Source: Polaromonas sp. JS666 (GTDB taxonomy: Bacteria; Pseudomonadota; Gammaproteobacteria; Burkholderiales; Burkholderiaceae_C). Taken from it: DNA of 64,000 nucleotides. The stretch covers positions 744,001 to 808,000 of the forward strand of contig NC_007948.1 in NCBI RefSeq assembly GCF_000013865.1, written 5' to 3'. The notes beneath the pieces are model-generated. The model was not told the origin of the DNA. It was given only the letters and a program-made list of their open reading frames with translations, and searched no databases. Shown here piece by piece: positions 17,586 through 26,260 of this stretch (positions within the stretch are counted from its first letter, which is position 1; every line of letters begins with the position of its first letter). A program made the position numbers and the translations under genes.

Positions 17586-18833
17586 TCAGAACGTGTGACG
17601 GATACCGAAGGCGATGTTGGTGGAGTCCGTGCCCGCGGTGGACGTCACGCCGCCCAGGAAGCCGTTGCCGCCAGGAGCCGCCTGACCCAGGCCCTTGTTG
17701 TTGAAGCGGGTCAACACCGCATTGAGGTTGGTGCGCTTGGACAGCGCATAGGTGTAGGTCGCGCCGTAGGAGGCGGTGTCCGCGTTGTTCGGGCGCTTGT
17801 CATCCAGCCGGTTGTAAGCCACCACGACCGTGTGAACGCCGCGGGTCAAGCGATAGCCAATGTGCATGAGGTTGGCGTCCTGCTTGAAGCCGTTGATGTA
17901 GGCGTTTTGAATCAGGGCGGCGGTCGCTGCGCCAACCGAGGGGGTCACCGTCGCAGCGATGGTGGACAAGCCCGTGGGGTTGTCGTCCTTGATCTTGGCA
18001 TACTGGCCATAGACGGTGCCGGGTCCCACATTGACCGTAGCGCCAAGGACGGTGTCGGTCAGGGATTTTTGACCCAGTTCGTTGTTGCGCGTGTTGTGGC
18101 CCACGCCCACCGAGAAGCCGGTGCCCTTGTACATGGCCATGCCGCCATAAAAACGACCCTTGGCATTGTCGCCGGCGACTTCGCCCGCGCCATACATCAG
18201 CGTGGCGGTCACGCCGCTCATCTGAATGCCGTACTGCACGGTATTGCTCAGGCGAATGTCGACGGAGGGTGGGAAGGTGGCGATCTGGCCCATGGCTAGG
18301 CTCGACTGGGTCTGTGTGGCGTCGAACGTTGCGCTGGTCAAATAGCCTGGCGTGTACTGGCGGCCAAAGGTGAATGCACCCACTGGCGTGATCAGGCCGG
18401 CAAAGGCCTGGCGGTCAAACAGGTTGCCGGCGATGTTCACGCCCACCGTGGAACCAATGCTCGCGCCGACGGCGTTAAGGACTGGCTGCACGGCGCCAGG
18501 CAGGCCCATCAGCGCGGCATTGCTCAGGCGGTCAGGCAACTGGGCGCCGGAGTTGGGTCGGTTGGTGACCGATCCGGTATCCAGTTCGAAGCGGTTTTCG
18601 AGGGTGAAGATGGCTTTGTAGCCGCCGCCGATGTCTTCCGTGCCGCGAAGGCCGAAGCGTGAACCTTCCATGATGCCGCTGGCGATCGTGTTGACGCTGC
18701 CCTGCCTGAGGCCGGAGACGTGGTTGTAGCCACCGTCAAGCAGGCCGTAAAGAGTCACGGTGCTTTGGGCCATGGCGGCCGTGGTGGACAAAAGTCCCAT
18801 CACTGCGGTGGCGACAAGGGTCAGTTTTTTCAT
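17586..18833 (-). CDS. Gram-negative porin (general diffusion trimeric type)
   Basis: A 415-residue outer-membrane beta-barrel porin. The signal peptide MKKLTLVATAVMGLLSTTAA is cleaved after AMA; the mature protein starts QSTVTLYGLLDGGY, the Burkholderiales porin motif, and ends IRHTF, the terminal Phe needed for barrel assembly. RFGLRGTEDIGGGYKAIFTLENRF is the conserved strand 2-3 region. GGAG lies five bases before the ATG at 18833; the longer open frame upstream merely reads an A-rich tract. Divergent from a second porin gene 730 bp away. Confidence 0.95.
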   Translation of the reverse strand: MKKLTLVATAVMGLLSTTAAMAQSTVTLYGLLDGGYNHVSGLRQGSVNTIASGIMEGSRFGLRGTEDIGGGYKAIFTLENRFELDTGSVTNRPNSGAQLPDRLSNAALMGLPGAVQPVLNAVGASIGSTVGVNIAGNLFDRQAFAGLITPVGAFTFGRQYTPGYLTSATFDATQTQSSLAMGQIATFPPSVDIRLSNTVQYGIQMSGVTATLMYGAGEVAGDNAKGRFYGGMAMYKGTGFSVGVGHNTRNNELGQKSLTDTVLGATVNVGPGTVYGQYAKIKDDNPTGLSTIAATVTPSVGAATAALIQNAYINGFKQDANLMHIGYRLTRGVHTVVVAYNRLDDKRPNNADTASYGATYTYALSKRTNLNAVLTRFNNKGLGQAAPGGNGFLGGVTSTAGTDSTNIAFGIRHTF

Positions 18834-19562
18834 GGAGTCTCCAAAAGTTCTAATTGACAAGAAAAGCAAAAAGCAAAAAGCAAAAAACAAAAACCGAAAG
18901 AAAAAATGAGCGGCCAATATGTCCTGTCGTAGGCGATTGACTGGATTGTTTGGACGAGGGCGAGATTAAGGGCGATGCCTGGAGCCGTAAAGACTGGCGC
19001 TCCCCGATTTATCGCTTCGGAGACAGGGGAAAACCCTTTGCCAGGCGGGACGCCGGCACGTCAAAAAAGGCGTGGGGTGCTGGGCCGCTTTCCCGGGTTT
19101 TCTCCTCTGAGGCGTCAAGGCTTTTTGCCGTACGCGGCCCTCTGCCAGCCGCGTGTATTTTCCGGCCGCACGGCCGGTTAGGCTTTTACCTCTAGTTTCG
19201 GGGTCGCGTGGCATGCATGCGACAGCCTGCGCAGGTGACCGGCTGTCCGGCTGGCGGGTTGTGACCGAATGGGTTTTTGCCAAAGCTTTCAATCCAGATT
19301 CAGCACGCCGCCAGAGGCAGGAACTTTTGCCTTACATACGGTGTTTTGTTGTATCAGCTCCACGGGGTGCATGAGAGTTGTTGTGGGCATGCAACGGATG
19401 ATGGGTTTTTGGGTCGATTCCTTTGCGAAACGGGGCCGGGTCTGGTGCAATAGACCCAACTTCCCGAAAGGGGGTTGGCCCGGGTCTCTGGTGGAGCCAA
19501 AAAGCGCAAGCTGATTGGCCCCCGTACCGGAGCCCTATGTTTAACCTTGGAGAAACTCTCAA
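18834..19562. other. 729-bp intergenic region between two divergent porin genes
   Basis: No coding sequence is convincing here. Next to the left porin there is an A-rich tract (about 18855-18905) with short tandem AAAAGC units. A perfect inverted repeat CCGGCCG-CA-CGGCCGG lies at 19162-19177. Close to the right porin are two hairpins: GGGTCT/AGACCC (19438-19457) and AACTTCCC-GAAA-GGGGGTT (19459-19477), which could be in its mRNA leader. The gap is long enough for separate regulated promoters, but no clear -35/-10 pair stands out. Confidence 0.5.
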
Positions 19563-20723
19563 ATGAAAAAGACCCTTATCGCTTTGGCCGCACTCGGCGC
19601 AATGGCTGGTGCAGCACAAGCTCAGTCGACCGTGACCCTGTACGGTCTGCTGGATGCCGACTTCGGCAGCTTCAAAACCAACGTTGGCGTTGGCAGCTCT
19701 GTTCAGAGCCTGAAACAGGTCAAAATTGACGGCGGCGGCCTGAACGGCAACCGTTGGGGCCTGCGCGTTAAAGAAGACATCGGTGGCGGCATGGCTGTGA
19801 TCGGTAACATCGAAAGCGGTTTCGATATTTCTACCGGCGCATCTTCGCAAGGCGCCCTGTTTGGCCGTAAAGCCATCGTCGGCCTGGCCGGTGGCTTCGG
19901 TACCGTGACCCTGGGTCGCAACACCAGCTCCTACGACGACGTGGCCGCTGACCACGCCATGATGGGCGCAACGATTTTTGATCCGTCCAACACCAACACC
20001 AACAACGGCAACAGCACTACTACTGCCTCAGCAGCTCTTCTGGGTCTGACGGTACCTTCCGCTGCAGGCGCTACGGCTCTGGCTTCTTTCCTCGGCCGCA
20101 ACACGACCTGGATCGGCTACAACAGCCGTTTCAACAACAGCGTGAAATACGCCAGCCCCAGCTTTGGCGGCTTCAGCGGCGGCCTGATGTACGGCCTGGG
20201 CGAAGACAAGACCACGACGAGCAGCGCCAGCAAAACCGTTTCGGCCAACCTGAAATACGCCAACGGCCCTCTGTTGATCTCTGGTGGTTACCAGTCCGAA
20301 GCAGTCAGCCGTACCGCTACGGCCAAGCCTGCTCTGGAAAACACCCTCTTGAACTTTGCCTACAACTTCGGCGTGGCTAAAGTTGGCCTCGGCTTCAACC
20401 GTGCCAAGTACAAAGACGTCATCAATCCATCTACCGGCACTGAGATTGATCCCCAGAAGGAAGTGAGCTTGAGCGTTGCCGTGCCTTTGGGCGCTACCAC
20501 CCTGAGCGCAGGTGTTGCCCGTTCCAAGGGTGACGATCTGGGCAAGAGCACCGGCTTCGGTGTTCAGGCTCTGTACTCTTTGAGCAAGCGCACGACCCTG
20601 TACGCAGGCGCCCTGAGCACCAAGGCCTACAGCGATCTGGCTGACGAAACCAAGTTGGTTTACCCAACCAGCAACATCGGTCGCACCACGACCTACGCTG
20701 CCGGCATTCGCCACACGTTCTAA
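19563..20723 (+). CDS. Gram-negative porin, probably highly expressed
   Basis: A 386-residue outer-membrane porin. The signal peptide MKKTLIALAALGAMAGAAQA is followed by QSTVTLYGLLDADFG; the C-terminus is AAGIRHTF. The loop regions carry Asn/Thr-rich stretches such as DPSNTNTNNGNSTTT (about residue 140), probably an extracellular or constriction loop. Codon choice looks less GC3-biased than its neighbours (many CTG/GCT/GGT/ACC), consistent with a major outer-membrane protein. TTGGAG lies just before the ATG, and a strong terminator follows 37 bp after the stop. Confidence 0.95.
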   Translation: MKKTLIALAALGAMAGAAQAQSTVTLYGLLDADFGSFKTNVGVGSSVQSLKQVKIDGGGLNGNRWGLRVKEDIGGGMAVIGNIESGFDISTGASSQGALFGRKAIVGLAGGFGTVTLGRNTSSYDDVAADHAMMGATIFDPSNTNTNNGNSTTTASAALLGLTVPSAAGATALASFLGRNTTWIGYNSRFNNSVKYASPSFGGFSGGLMYGLGEDKTTTSSASKTVSANLKYANGPLLISGGYQSEAVSRTATAKPALENTLLNFAYNFGVAKVGLGFNRAKYKDVINPSTGTEIDPQKEVSLSVAVPLGATTLSAGVARSKGDDLGKSTGFGVQALYSLSKRTTLYAGALSTKAYSDLADETKLVYPTSNIGRTTTYAAGIRHTF

Positions 20724-20760
20724 TCTGAGGCTGGCTTGAGCCAGCTTTTGATGAAAACCT

Positions 20761-20797
20761 AAAAGCCGTTTCGGGGAAACCCGAGGCGGCTTTTTTT
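20761..20797 (+). terminator. Intrinsic terminator of the right porin gene
   Basis: GCCG-TT-TCGGG-GAAA-CCCGA-GG-CGGC followed by TTTTTTT, starting 37 bp after the porin stop. An upstream small hairpin, GGCTGG-CTTGA-GCCAGC-like, lies at about 20730-20748. Confidence 0.85.
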
Positions 20798-20977
20798 ATG
20801 GATGAAGGTAAATAAGGTAAACGCAATGTGGTCGAAGGCGTTTTGTCATGGTGGCTGGTGATTTTTCAACCTTGCAAGCACGTGATGTTCCCCGGTACCT
20901 GTCAATCCTTGTTGAAGTCGCTTCCGCGCCCAATTCTCCTGACTCTCCCAACCTGTCGGCAACCAGTCTGCATCCTT

Positions 20978-21826
20978 ATGTTCCTGCCTGATTGCTGTTC
21001 ACCCGGTCTGCTGTCGCGCCTGGGCGCGGCACTTTCCCTGTGCCTGCTGACGGCCTGCGCAGGGGTGGCGCCCGTTGAACGCGCGGCTGATCAGGATGTG
21101 GCTTGGCTGTCTACCTTGCGTGCCAACGGCGGGCCTTCAAGCAGTCCCGCCATGTGGCAGCACTGTACTTTTCCGGGTAAAAAGCCCACGCACTATCGCG
21201 CCCTGCGCATCGATGGCCGCGACGCCGTCCAGAGCGACTCGAGCAGTGCCGCCAGCATGCTGCGGCAAAGCCTGCGTGTGGAACCCGGCGAGCTCGGCCG
21301 GCTTGGTTTTTCCTGGAAGGCGACGGCACTGATTGCCGGAGCGGACCTGACGGAGCGTGACAGCGGCGACTCGCCGGTGCGGCTGGTGCTGGCCTTTGAG
21401 GGTGACCGCTCGAAGCTTTCCGCCAAAAACGCCATGTTGTCCGAATTGGCGCAGGCCTTGACCGGCGAGCCTATGCCCTACGCGACCCTGATGTATGTCT
21501 GGGGAAATCAGCGCCCGCCGGGTAGCGTCATAGTCAATTCGCGCACAGACCGTATCCGCAAGCTGGTGCTGGAGTCCGGACCGGGCCGGCTCGGCCGCTG
21601 GCTCGACTACAAGCGCGACATTCGCGCCGATTATGAAAAAGTGTTTGGCGAGCCTCCCGGTGCGCTGGTAGGTATTGCCATCATGACGGACACGGACAAC
21701 ACCCGGCAACAGACCCGGGCGTGGTATGGCCCCGTCACCTTGCTCGCCAAATCGGCGCAGTCCGCAGCGGCTGATTTTGCCGATTCTGCCTTGAGCGGAA
21801 CTGCCGACAGCGCGCTCGAGCCCTGA
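20978..21826 (+). CDS. DUF3047 domain lipoprotein
   Basis: A 282-residue protein with an N-terminal lipoprotein signal (hydrophobic LGAALSLCLLTACAG, lipobox LTAC) followed by a DUF3047 domain. Recognisable parts of the domain are TFPGKKPTHYRAL, ATLMYVWGN, SRTDRIRKLVLESG and the C-terminal VGIAIMTDTDNTRQQTRAWYG. The biochemical role of DUF3047 is unknown; the lipobox indicates a periplasmic, membrane-anchored location. The frame is open back to a GTG at 20828; I start at ATG 20978 because it puts the signal peptide near the N-terminus, though no good ribosome site is visible. Start uncertain. Confidence 0.72.
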   Translation: MFLPDCCSPGLLSRLGAALSLCLLTACAGVAPVERAADQDVAWLSTLRANGGPSSSPAMWQHCTFPGKKPTHYRALRIDGRDAVQSDSSSAASMLRQSLRVEPGELGRLGFSWKATALIAGADLTERDSGDSPVRLVLAFEGDRSKLSAKNAMLSELAQALTGEPMPYATLMYVWGNQRPPGSVIVNSRTDRIRKLVLESGPGRLGRWLDYKRDIRADYEKVFGEPPGALVGIAIMTDTDNTRQQTRAWYGPVTLLAKSAQSAAADFADSALSGTADSALEP

Positions 21827-21839
21827 GGGGCTGCCAGGC

Positions 21840-21891
21840 AATAGTCGTGTAGCCGCATAGCCGTCATAGCCGCATAGCCGTAATAGCTGTC
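21840..21891. repeat. Short tandem TAGCCG repeat
   Basis: About five degenerate 8-9-bp units with the core TAGCCG (TAGCCGCA, TAGCCGTCA, TAGCCGCA, TAGCCGTAA, TAGCTGTCC) lie in the 171-bp gap between the DUF3047 and M20 genes. A slippage-prone microsatellite-like tract; whether it affects expression of the M20 gene is unknown. Confidence 0.6.
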
Positions 21892-21997
21892 CAACCGTTG
21901 TAACCACCATGACCGCAACTGCGATTTACACAAACTCAACACGGGCTTCATGACTCGACGCTAGTATTGGTATTTGCTGAACCGAGGATCTATCTCC

Positions 21998-23356
21998 ATG
22001 CGCGCTCCGGCCACCATTGATGCCAGCTCTCTCGCCATCGCATCTGACGCTTCTGCCTCCGCCGTCACTTCAGTGCAAGCCGGCCGACCGGGCCAGCTGC
22101 GCGCCAGTGGCCGGGCCTTTGCGCAAATCTCGCAGTTCCATCCGGAGTTGACGGCTTTTCGCCGGGACCTGCACGCCCACCCCGAACTGGGCTTTGAAGA
22201 GGTCTATACCTCAAGCCGCGTGGCGCATGCGCTCAAACTATGCGGCGTGGATGAAGTGCACACCGGCATTGCGAAAACCGGCGTGGTTGCCGTCATCAAG
22301 GGCCAGCAAACCGGCACCGCGTTCACGTCCGGTGCCCGGCCCATGGTGGGCTTGCGCGCCGACATGGATGCCCTGCCCATGACGGAGCACAACGAGTTTG
22401 GCTGGAAGTCCTCCAAAACCGGGTTGATGCATGGCTGTGGCCACGATGGCCACACCACCATGCTGGTAGGCGCCGCCCGCTACCTGGCCGAGACACGCCA
22501 TTTTGCCGGCGATGCGGTGCTTGTTTTTCAACCGGCGGAAGAGGGGCGCGGCGGGGCAGAGGCCATGATCCAGGCCGGGCTGTTCGAGCGTTTTCCGGTG
22601 CAATCGATTTACGCCATGCACAACTGGCCCTCCATGCGTCCCGGCACCATTGGCATCAATCCCGGGCCCATGATGGCTGCGGCCGACCGCGTCACCATCG
22701 AGATTGCCGGCAAGGGCGGCCATGGCGCACATGCCTACCTCACGGTCGATCCGGTGCTGGTGGCCGCTCACATCATCACGGCGGTGCAGAGCATCGTCTC
22801 GCGCAACGTGAAGGCCATGGACAGCGCCGTGATCAGCCTGTGCGCCATGCACGCGGGGGACCCCGGGGCGATGAGCGTGGTGGCCGGCAGTGCCACGCTG
22901 GTGGGCACGGTGCGCACCTTCAGGCCCGACGTGCAGAACCTGGTGGAGCGGCGCCTGCAGGATTTGTGCACGTCGGTGGCGCAGGGCTTTGGCGCCACGG
23001 CGACGGTGACCTACGAACGCATTTATCCGGCCACCATCAACTCGCCCGCCGAGTACACATTGGCGACGGCCGTGGCCGACCAGCTTGTCGGCCCGGAAAA
23101 CGTGGTGCGCGATCTGGAGCCCAGCATGGGCTCGGAAGATTTCTCTTTCATGCTCCAGGTCAAGCCGGGCGCCTACCTGCGCCTGGGCCAGGGTGAGCAG
23201 CTCCCGGATGGCAAGGGCGCCAGCATTGGCGGCGTGGGCAGCCGCTTTCTGCACAACAGCTGCTACGACTTCAACGACAGCGTGCTGCCGCTGGGCTCGG
23301 CCCTGTTTGCGGGGATTGTGGAACGCTCCCTGCCGCTCAAGCCTCAGGCGGTGTGA
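21998..23356 (+). CDS. M20 family amidohydrolase (hippurate hydrolase-like)
   Basis: A 452-residue M20D metallopeptidase-fold amidohydrolase. Metal-binding and catalytic motifs are HAHPELGFEE, VGLRADMDALPM, HGCGHDGHTTML and VFQPAEEGRGG, with the C-terminal LEPSMGSEDFSFML holding another conserved Glu-Asp. Members hydrolyse N-acyl amino acids such as hippurate or the auxin conjugates. The N-terminal ~45 residues are a low-complexity Ala/Ser extension of unclear role. A TTG at 21974 is in frame; the ATG at 21998 with GAGG 10 bases upstream is more plausible. Convergent with hexR. Confidence 0.9.
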   Translation: MRAPATIDASSLAIASDASASAVTSVQAGRPGQLRASGRAFAQISQFHPELTAFRRDLHAHPELGFEEVYTSSRVAHALKLCGVDEVHTGIAKTGVVAVIKGQQTGTAFTSGARPMVGLRADMDALPMTEHNEFGWKSSKTGLMHGCGHDGHTTMLVGAARYLAETRHFAGDAVLVFQPAEEGRGGAEAMIQAGLFERFPVQSIYAMHNWPSMRPGTIGINPGPMMAAADRVTIEIAGKGGHGAHAYLTVDPVLVAAHIITAVQSIVSRNVKAMDSAVISLCAMHAGDPGAMSVVAGSATLVGTVRTFRPDVQNLVERRLQDLCTSVAQGFGATATVTYERIYPATINSPAEYTLATAVADQLVGPENVVRDLEPSMGSEDFSFMLQVKPGAYLRLGQGEQLPDGKGASIGGVGSRFLHNSCYDFNDSVLPLGSALFAGIVERSLPLKPQAV

Positions 23357-23396
23357 CTCCTTCTTCCTCCAGGAGAGTGCAGGCGACATGACTGCC

Positions 23397-23507
23397 TCGC
23401 CCTCTGGGAGAGGGCAGGGGTGAGGGCTTGCGGCGGCTGAAAAAATCCGGCCCTTTTTTCATAGGCAGCGGCCCTCACCCCAACCCTCTCCCAGAGGGAG
23501 AGGGAGC
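23397..23507. repeat. GGGAGAGGG/CCCTCTCCC palindromic element, copy 2
   Basis: Same arms as copy 1 (16501-16610): GGGAGAGGGCAGGGGTGAGGG and CCCTCACCCCAACCCTCTCC, with a different A/T-containing centre. It lies between the convergent M20 and hexR genes, 40 bp past the first stop and 22 bp from the second. Confidence 0.85.
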
Positions 23508-23528
23508 AAGCAATGCGAGGGGCAGGCC

Positions 23529-24374
23529 TCAGGCGTAGCGCTTGTTGCGCAGGTTGTTTTTCATTTCCTTGAGCAGCGGCTGCAGCTTGGCGCCTATGCG
23601 CAGCGCCACGCAGGTGGCCAGGATGTCGATGATCATCAGGTGCATCAGGCGCGACACCATGGGGCTGTAGCGGTCGTAGCCTTCGGGATGGTCGGCCGCC
23701 AGGTGGATGTTTCCGGCGGCTGCCAGCGGCGAACCGGTCACGGTGATGACAATCGTGGTCGCTCCGTTCTTGCGGGCAATGTCGCAGGCATCCATCAGGT
23801 CGCGGGTGCGGCCGGAGTTGGAAATCACCACCACGCAGTCGCCGGGGCCCAGCAGCGAGGCGCTCATGACCTGCATGTGGCCGTCGCTGTAGGCGATGCT
23901 GGTGATGCCCAGCCTGAAGAATTTGTGCTGGGCGTCCTGAGCCACGATGCCGGAGTTGCCCACGCCGAAAAACTCGATGCGCTTGCCGGTGTTGTAGGTA
24001 GCCAGCAGTGCATCGGCGGCTTTCTCAATGGCCAACGAACTCGCGTCGTTGCGGTACTTCAGAAACGCGGCCACGGTGTTATCGATGACCTTCACGAGCA
24101 CATCGCTGGTCTTGTCATCGGCATCCACGCTGCGGTGAATGAAAGGTACGCCCTCACTCACGCTGCCCGCCAGCTTGAGCTTGAAGTCCGACAGGCCGTC
24201 ATAACCCATGCTGCGGCAAAAGCGCACCACCGTCGGCTTGCTGACATGGGAGCGGTTGGCCAACTCGGTGATGGGCAGGTTGGCAAACGCCCGCGGATCA
24301 GTCAGCACCAACCGGCCCACGCGTTGCTCCGCGGGGGCCAGTGAGGGTAACGAAGCTTTGATTCGGTCAAGCAT
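23529..24374 (-). CDS. hexR: RpiR-family transcriptional regulator HexR
   Basis: A 281-residue repressor with an N-terminal RpiR-type helix-turn-helix (ITELANRSHVSKPTVVRFCRSMGYDGLSDFKLKLA, about residues 35-70) and a C-terminal SIS sugar-phosphate-binding domain (GVGNSGIVAQDA; VVISNSGRTRDLMD). HexR senses 2-keto-3-deoxy-6-phosphogluconate and controls zwf, glycolytic and Entner-Doudoroff genes. It is 264 bp downstream of zwf on the same strand, which together with the nearby tal and pgi supports the name. A GTG at 24389 is in frame but lies within repeat copy D; I use ATG 24374. No Shine-Dalgarno sequence is visible. Confidence 0.9.
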   Translation of the reverse strand: MLDRIKASLPSLAPAEQRVGRLVLTDPRAFANLPITELANRSHVSKPTVVRFCRSMGYDGLSDFKLKLAGSVSEGVPFIHRSVDADDKTSDVLVKVIDNTVAAFLKYRNDASSLAIEKAADALLATYNTGKRIEFFGVGNSGIVAQDAQHKFFRLGITSIAYSDGHMQVMSASLLGPGDCVVVISNSGRTRDLMDACDIARKNGATTIVITVTGSPLAAAGNIHLAADHPEGYDRYSPMVSRLMHLMIIDILATCVALRIGAKLQPLLKEMKNNLRNKRYA

Positions 24375-24379
24375 GTGGA

Positions 24380-24470
24380 TGGCCCCCACGGTCGTTCACT
24401 TCGTGTAACTCCCTGCCCCCCGGGGGGGCCGCTGCGCCTGCGGTCTGGCAAAGCCAGTCCCGCGGCCCCG
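24380..24470 (-). repeat. GC-rich intergenic repeat, copy D (inverted)
   Basis: Reverse-oriented member of the family described at 11705. It reads GGCCCCCAC...TTCGTGTAACTCCCTGCCCCCCGG...CTGGCAAAGCCAG...CCGCGGCCCC on the plus strand. Its GGCCCCCAC end lies 6 bp from the hexR start codon, so it probably contributes to the hexR 5' leader. Copy E follows in the opposite orientation ~75 bp away. Confidence 0.8.
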
Positions 24471-24546
24471 GCTTGCCGTATGCATCCCTACGAAGGCTTG
24501 CTGCGTGTGGCGCTCTGTACGTTGCAAGTCGCTGGCCCTCAAAACA

Positions 24547-24638
24547 CCAGTCCGAGCCGCGGAACCGGCTTTGCCGGGCCGCAGGCGGGGCGGCCCCCCC
24601 GGGGGGCAGCGAACCACACGCAGTGGGGAGCGTGGGGG
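24547..24638 (+). repeat. GC-rich intergenic repeat, copy E
   Basis: Direct-orientation member: GCCGCGGAACCGGCTTTGCC near its left end, CCCCCCCGGGGGGCAG in the middle and GTGGGGAGCGTGGGGG at the right end. It runs directly into the stop codon of minus-strand zwf (24639). Copies D and E together form an inverted pair between hexR and zwf. Confidence 0.85.
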
Positions 24639-26108
24639 CTAACATTCCTCGCTCCAGCAATAGCCATCGCGCGCAATCATGGCACTCGCCGCGCTGGGGC
24701 CCCATGTGCCTGCCGCGTAGGGGCGGGGTCCGGCTGGCTGGCTGCTCCAGCTGTCCAGAATGGGTTCGACCCAGCGCCAAGCTTCCTCCTGCTCATCGCT
24801 GCGCACAAAGAGGTTGAGCCGCCCGGCGATCACGTCGAGCAGCAGCCGCTCGTAGGCGCCCACGCGCTCCGCGCCGAATCGCTTGTCGAAGTCCAGGTCG
24901 AGCTGCACCGGCACCAACGAGGGGGTGCCGCGGTCATGGCGCTGGTGCGAGCCCTGGGCCAGCAGATGCAGCTCCAGGCCGTCCTTGGGCTGCAGGTTGA
25001 TCACCAGGCGGTTGCCGACATTCGACTCCACCAGGGGGGACTGGAAAATGGCGTGCGGCGCCGGCCGGAAGTTCACCTCGATATGCGCATCCCGGCCCGC
25101 CAGCCGCTTGCCTGTGCGTATGTAAAAGGGCACGCCCGCCCAGCGCCAGTTGGCAATCTCGGTACGCAGGGCCACAAAGGTCTCCGTGGCGCTGTCCGGA
25201 TCGACCCCCTTTTCATCGCGGTAGCCCGGCACGGCCTCGCCGTCGATGCTGCCAGCGGCGTACTGGCCGCGCACGACGTGCTGGCTCAGGGTTTCCGGCG
25301 TCCAGGCCTTGAGTGAGCGCAGCACCTTGAGCTTTTCATCGCGGATGGCATCGGCGTGCGAGTTGATGGGCGGCTCCATGCCGATGGCACACAGCAATTG
25401 CAGCGCATGGTTTTGCACCATGTCGCGCAGCGCCCCGGTGCTGTCGTAAAACGCACCGCGTTTTTCAACACCGAGGTCTTCGGCAATCGTGATCTGGATG
25501 TTGGCAATCGTCTCGCGGCGCCACAGCGGCTCGAACAGCGAGTTGCCAAAGCGCAGTGCAAACAGGTTTTGCACCGATGGCTTGCCCAGATAATGGTCAA
25601 TGCGGAAGATCTGATCCTCCTGCAGCACGCTGCGCACTGTCTTGTTGATGGCGCGGTTGGAGGCGAGGTCGTGACCCAGCGGCTTTTCAAGCACCACGCG
25701 GGTCTGCGGACCATTCAGACCTGCGGCCGCCATCTGCTCGCACACCGTGGTGAACAGGCTGGGGGCGGTCGCCACATACATCACCACCACCTCGGCCGGC
25801 CGTTGCTGCAGCTTGGCTGCAAGGCTTGCATAGTCGGCCGGGTTGGATAAATCCATGCGCAGGTAGCTGAGCAGGGCCGCAAAACGCGAAAACTCCTCCT
25901 CGCTGGGTCGCTTGGCCAGTTCCACCTGGTCGAAGCGGCTCTTGATCAGGGCACGGTACTGGTCGTCGGACAGGGCGTCACGTGCCACACCCACAATGCG
26001 ACCCCCCGGGGGGAGTGAGCCGTGCCGGAAGGCCTGGAACAGCGCGGGCATGATTTTTCGCCACACCAGATCGCCGGTGCCGCCAAACAGGATGAGATCA
26101 AAACTCAT
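24639..26108 (-). CDS. zwf: Glucose-6-phosphate 1-dehydrogenase
   Basis: A 489-residue NAD(P)+-dependent enzyme oxidising glucose-6-phosphate to 6-phosphogluconolactone, entry to the oxidative pentose phosphate and Entner-Doudoroff pathways. The N-terminal nucleotide motif is LFGGTGDLVWRK (residues 7-18), the substrate/active-site motif is RIDHYLGK (169-176), and EKPLGHDL is also conserved. Length is normal. It is divergent from tal-pgi, with a HexR-like operator in the 152-bp gap, and is followed on the same strand by hexR. Confidence 0.97.
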   Translation of the reverse strand: MSFDLILFGGTGDLVWRKIMPALFQAFRHGSLPPGGRIVGVARDALSDDQYRALIKSRFDQVELAKRPSEEEFSRFAALLSYLRMDLSNPADYASLAAKLQQRPAEVVVMYVATAPSLFTTVCEQMAAAGLNGPQTRVVLEKPLGHDLASNRAINKTVRSVLQEDQIFRIDHYLGKPSVQNLFALRFGNSLFEPLWRRETIANIQITIAEDLGVEKRGAFYDSTGALRDMVQNHALQLLCAIGMEPPINSHADAIRDEKLKVLRSLKAWTPETLSQHVVRGQYAAGSIDGEAVPGYRDEKGVDPDSATETFVALRTEIANWRWAGVPFYIRTGKRLAGRDAHIEVNFRPAPHAIFQSPLVESNVGNRLVINLQPKDGLELHLLAQGSHQRHDRGTPSLVPVQLDLDFDKRFGAERVGAYERLLLDVIAGRLNLFVRSDEQEEAWRWVEPILDSWSSQPAGPRPYAAGTWGPSAASAMIARDGYCWSEEC

Positions 26109-26166
26109 GAAAAAACCTTGTCGAGGTGATTAATCGGAAGTTGCCGGAAAGCTGCCAGAGCTGCTT

Positions 26167-26198
26167 TGTAATTTAGTTTCACATTAATTTGGCATAAT
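26167..26198 (+). promoter_or_regulatory. HexR-like operator overlapping the tal promoter region
   Basis: TGTAATTTAGTTTCACA (26167-26183) is an imperfect palindrome of form TGTRA-N7-TYACA, close to the HexR box known from proteobacteria (TGTARTT...TTACA type). It is followed by CATAAT (26193-26198), a plausible -10 for tal. The site lies between divergent zwf and tal, near the putative regulator gene hexR. The -35 for tal would overlap the operator. Confidence 0.5.
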
Positions 26199-26260
26199 GG
26201 TAACTCAAACGGGCTGTCTTCTGACAGCGCTTTTTATCCCTGCCACCTACACTTTTGGCC

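Noticed and set aside
18855..18905. A-rich tract with AAAAGC units upstream of the left porin
   Set aside because: No hairpin beside it, so not a terminator; no function assigned beyond a low-complexity promoter-proximal tract.
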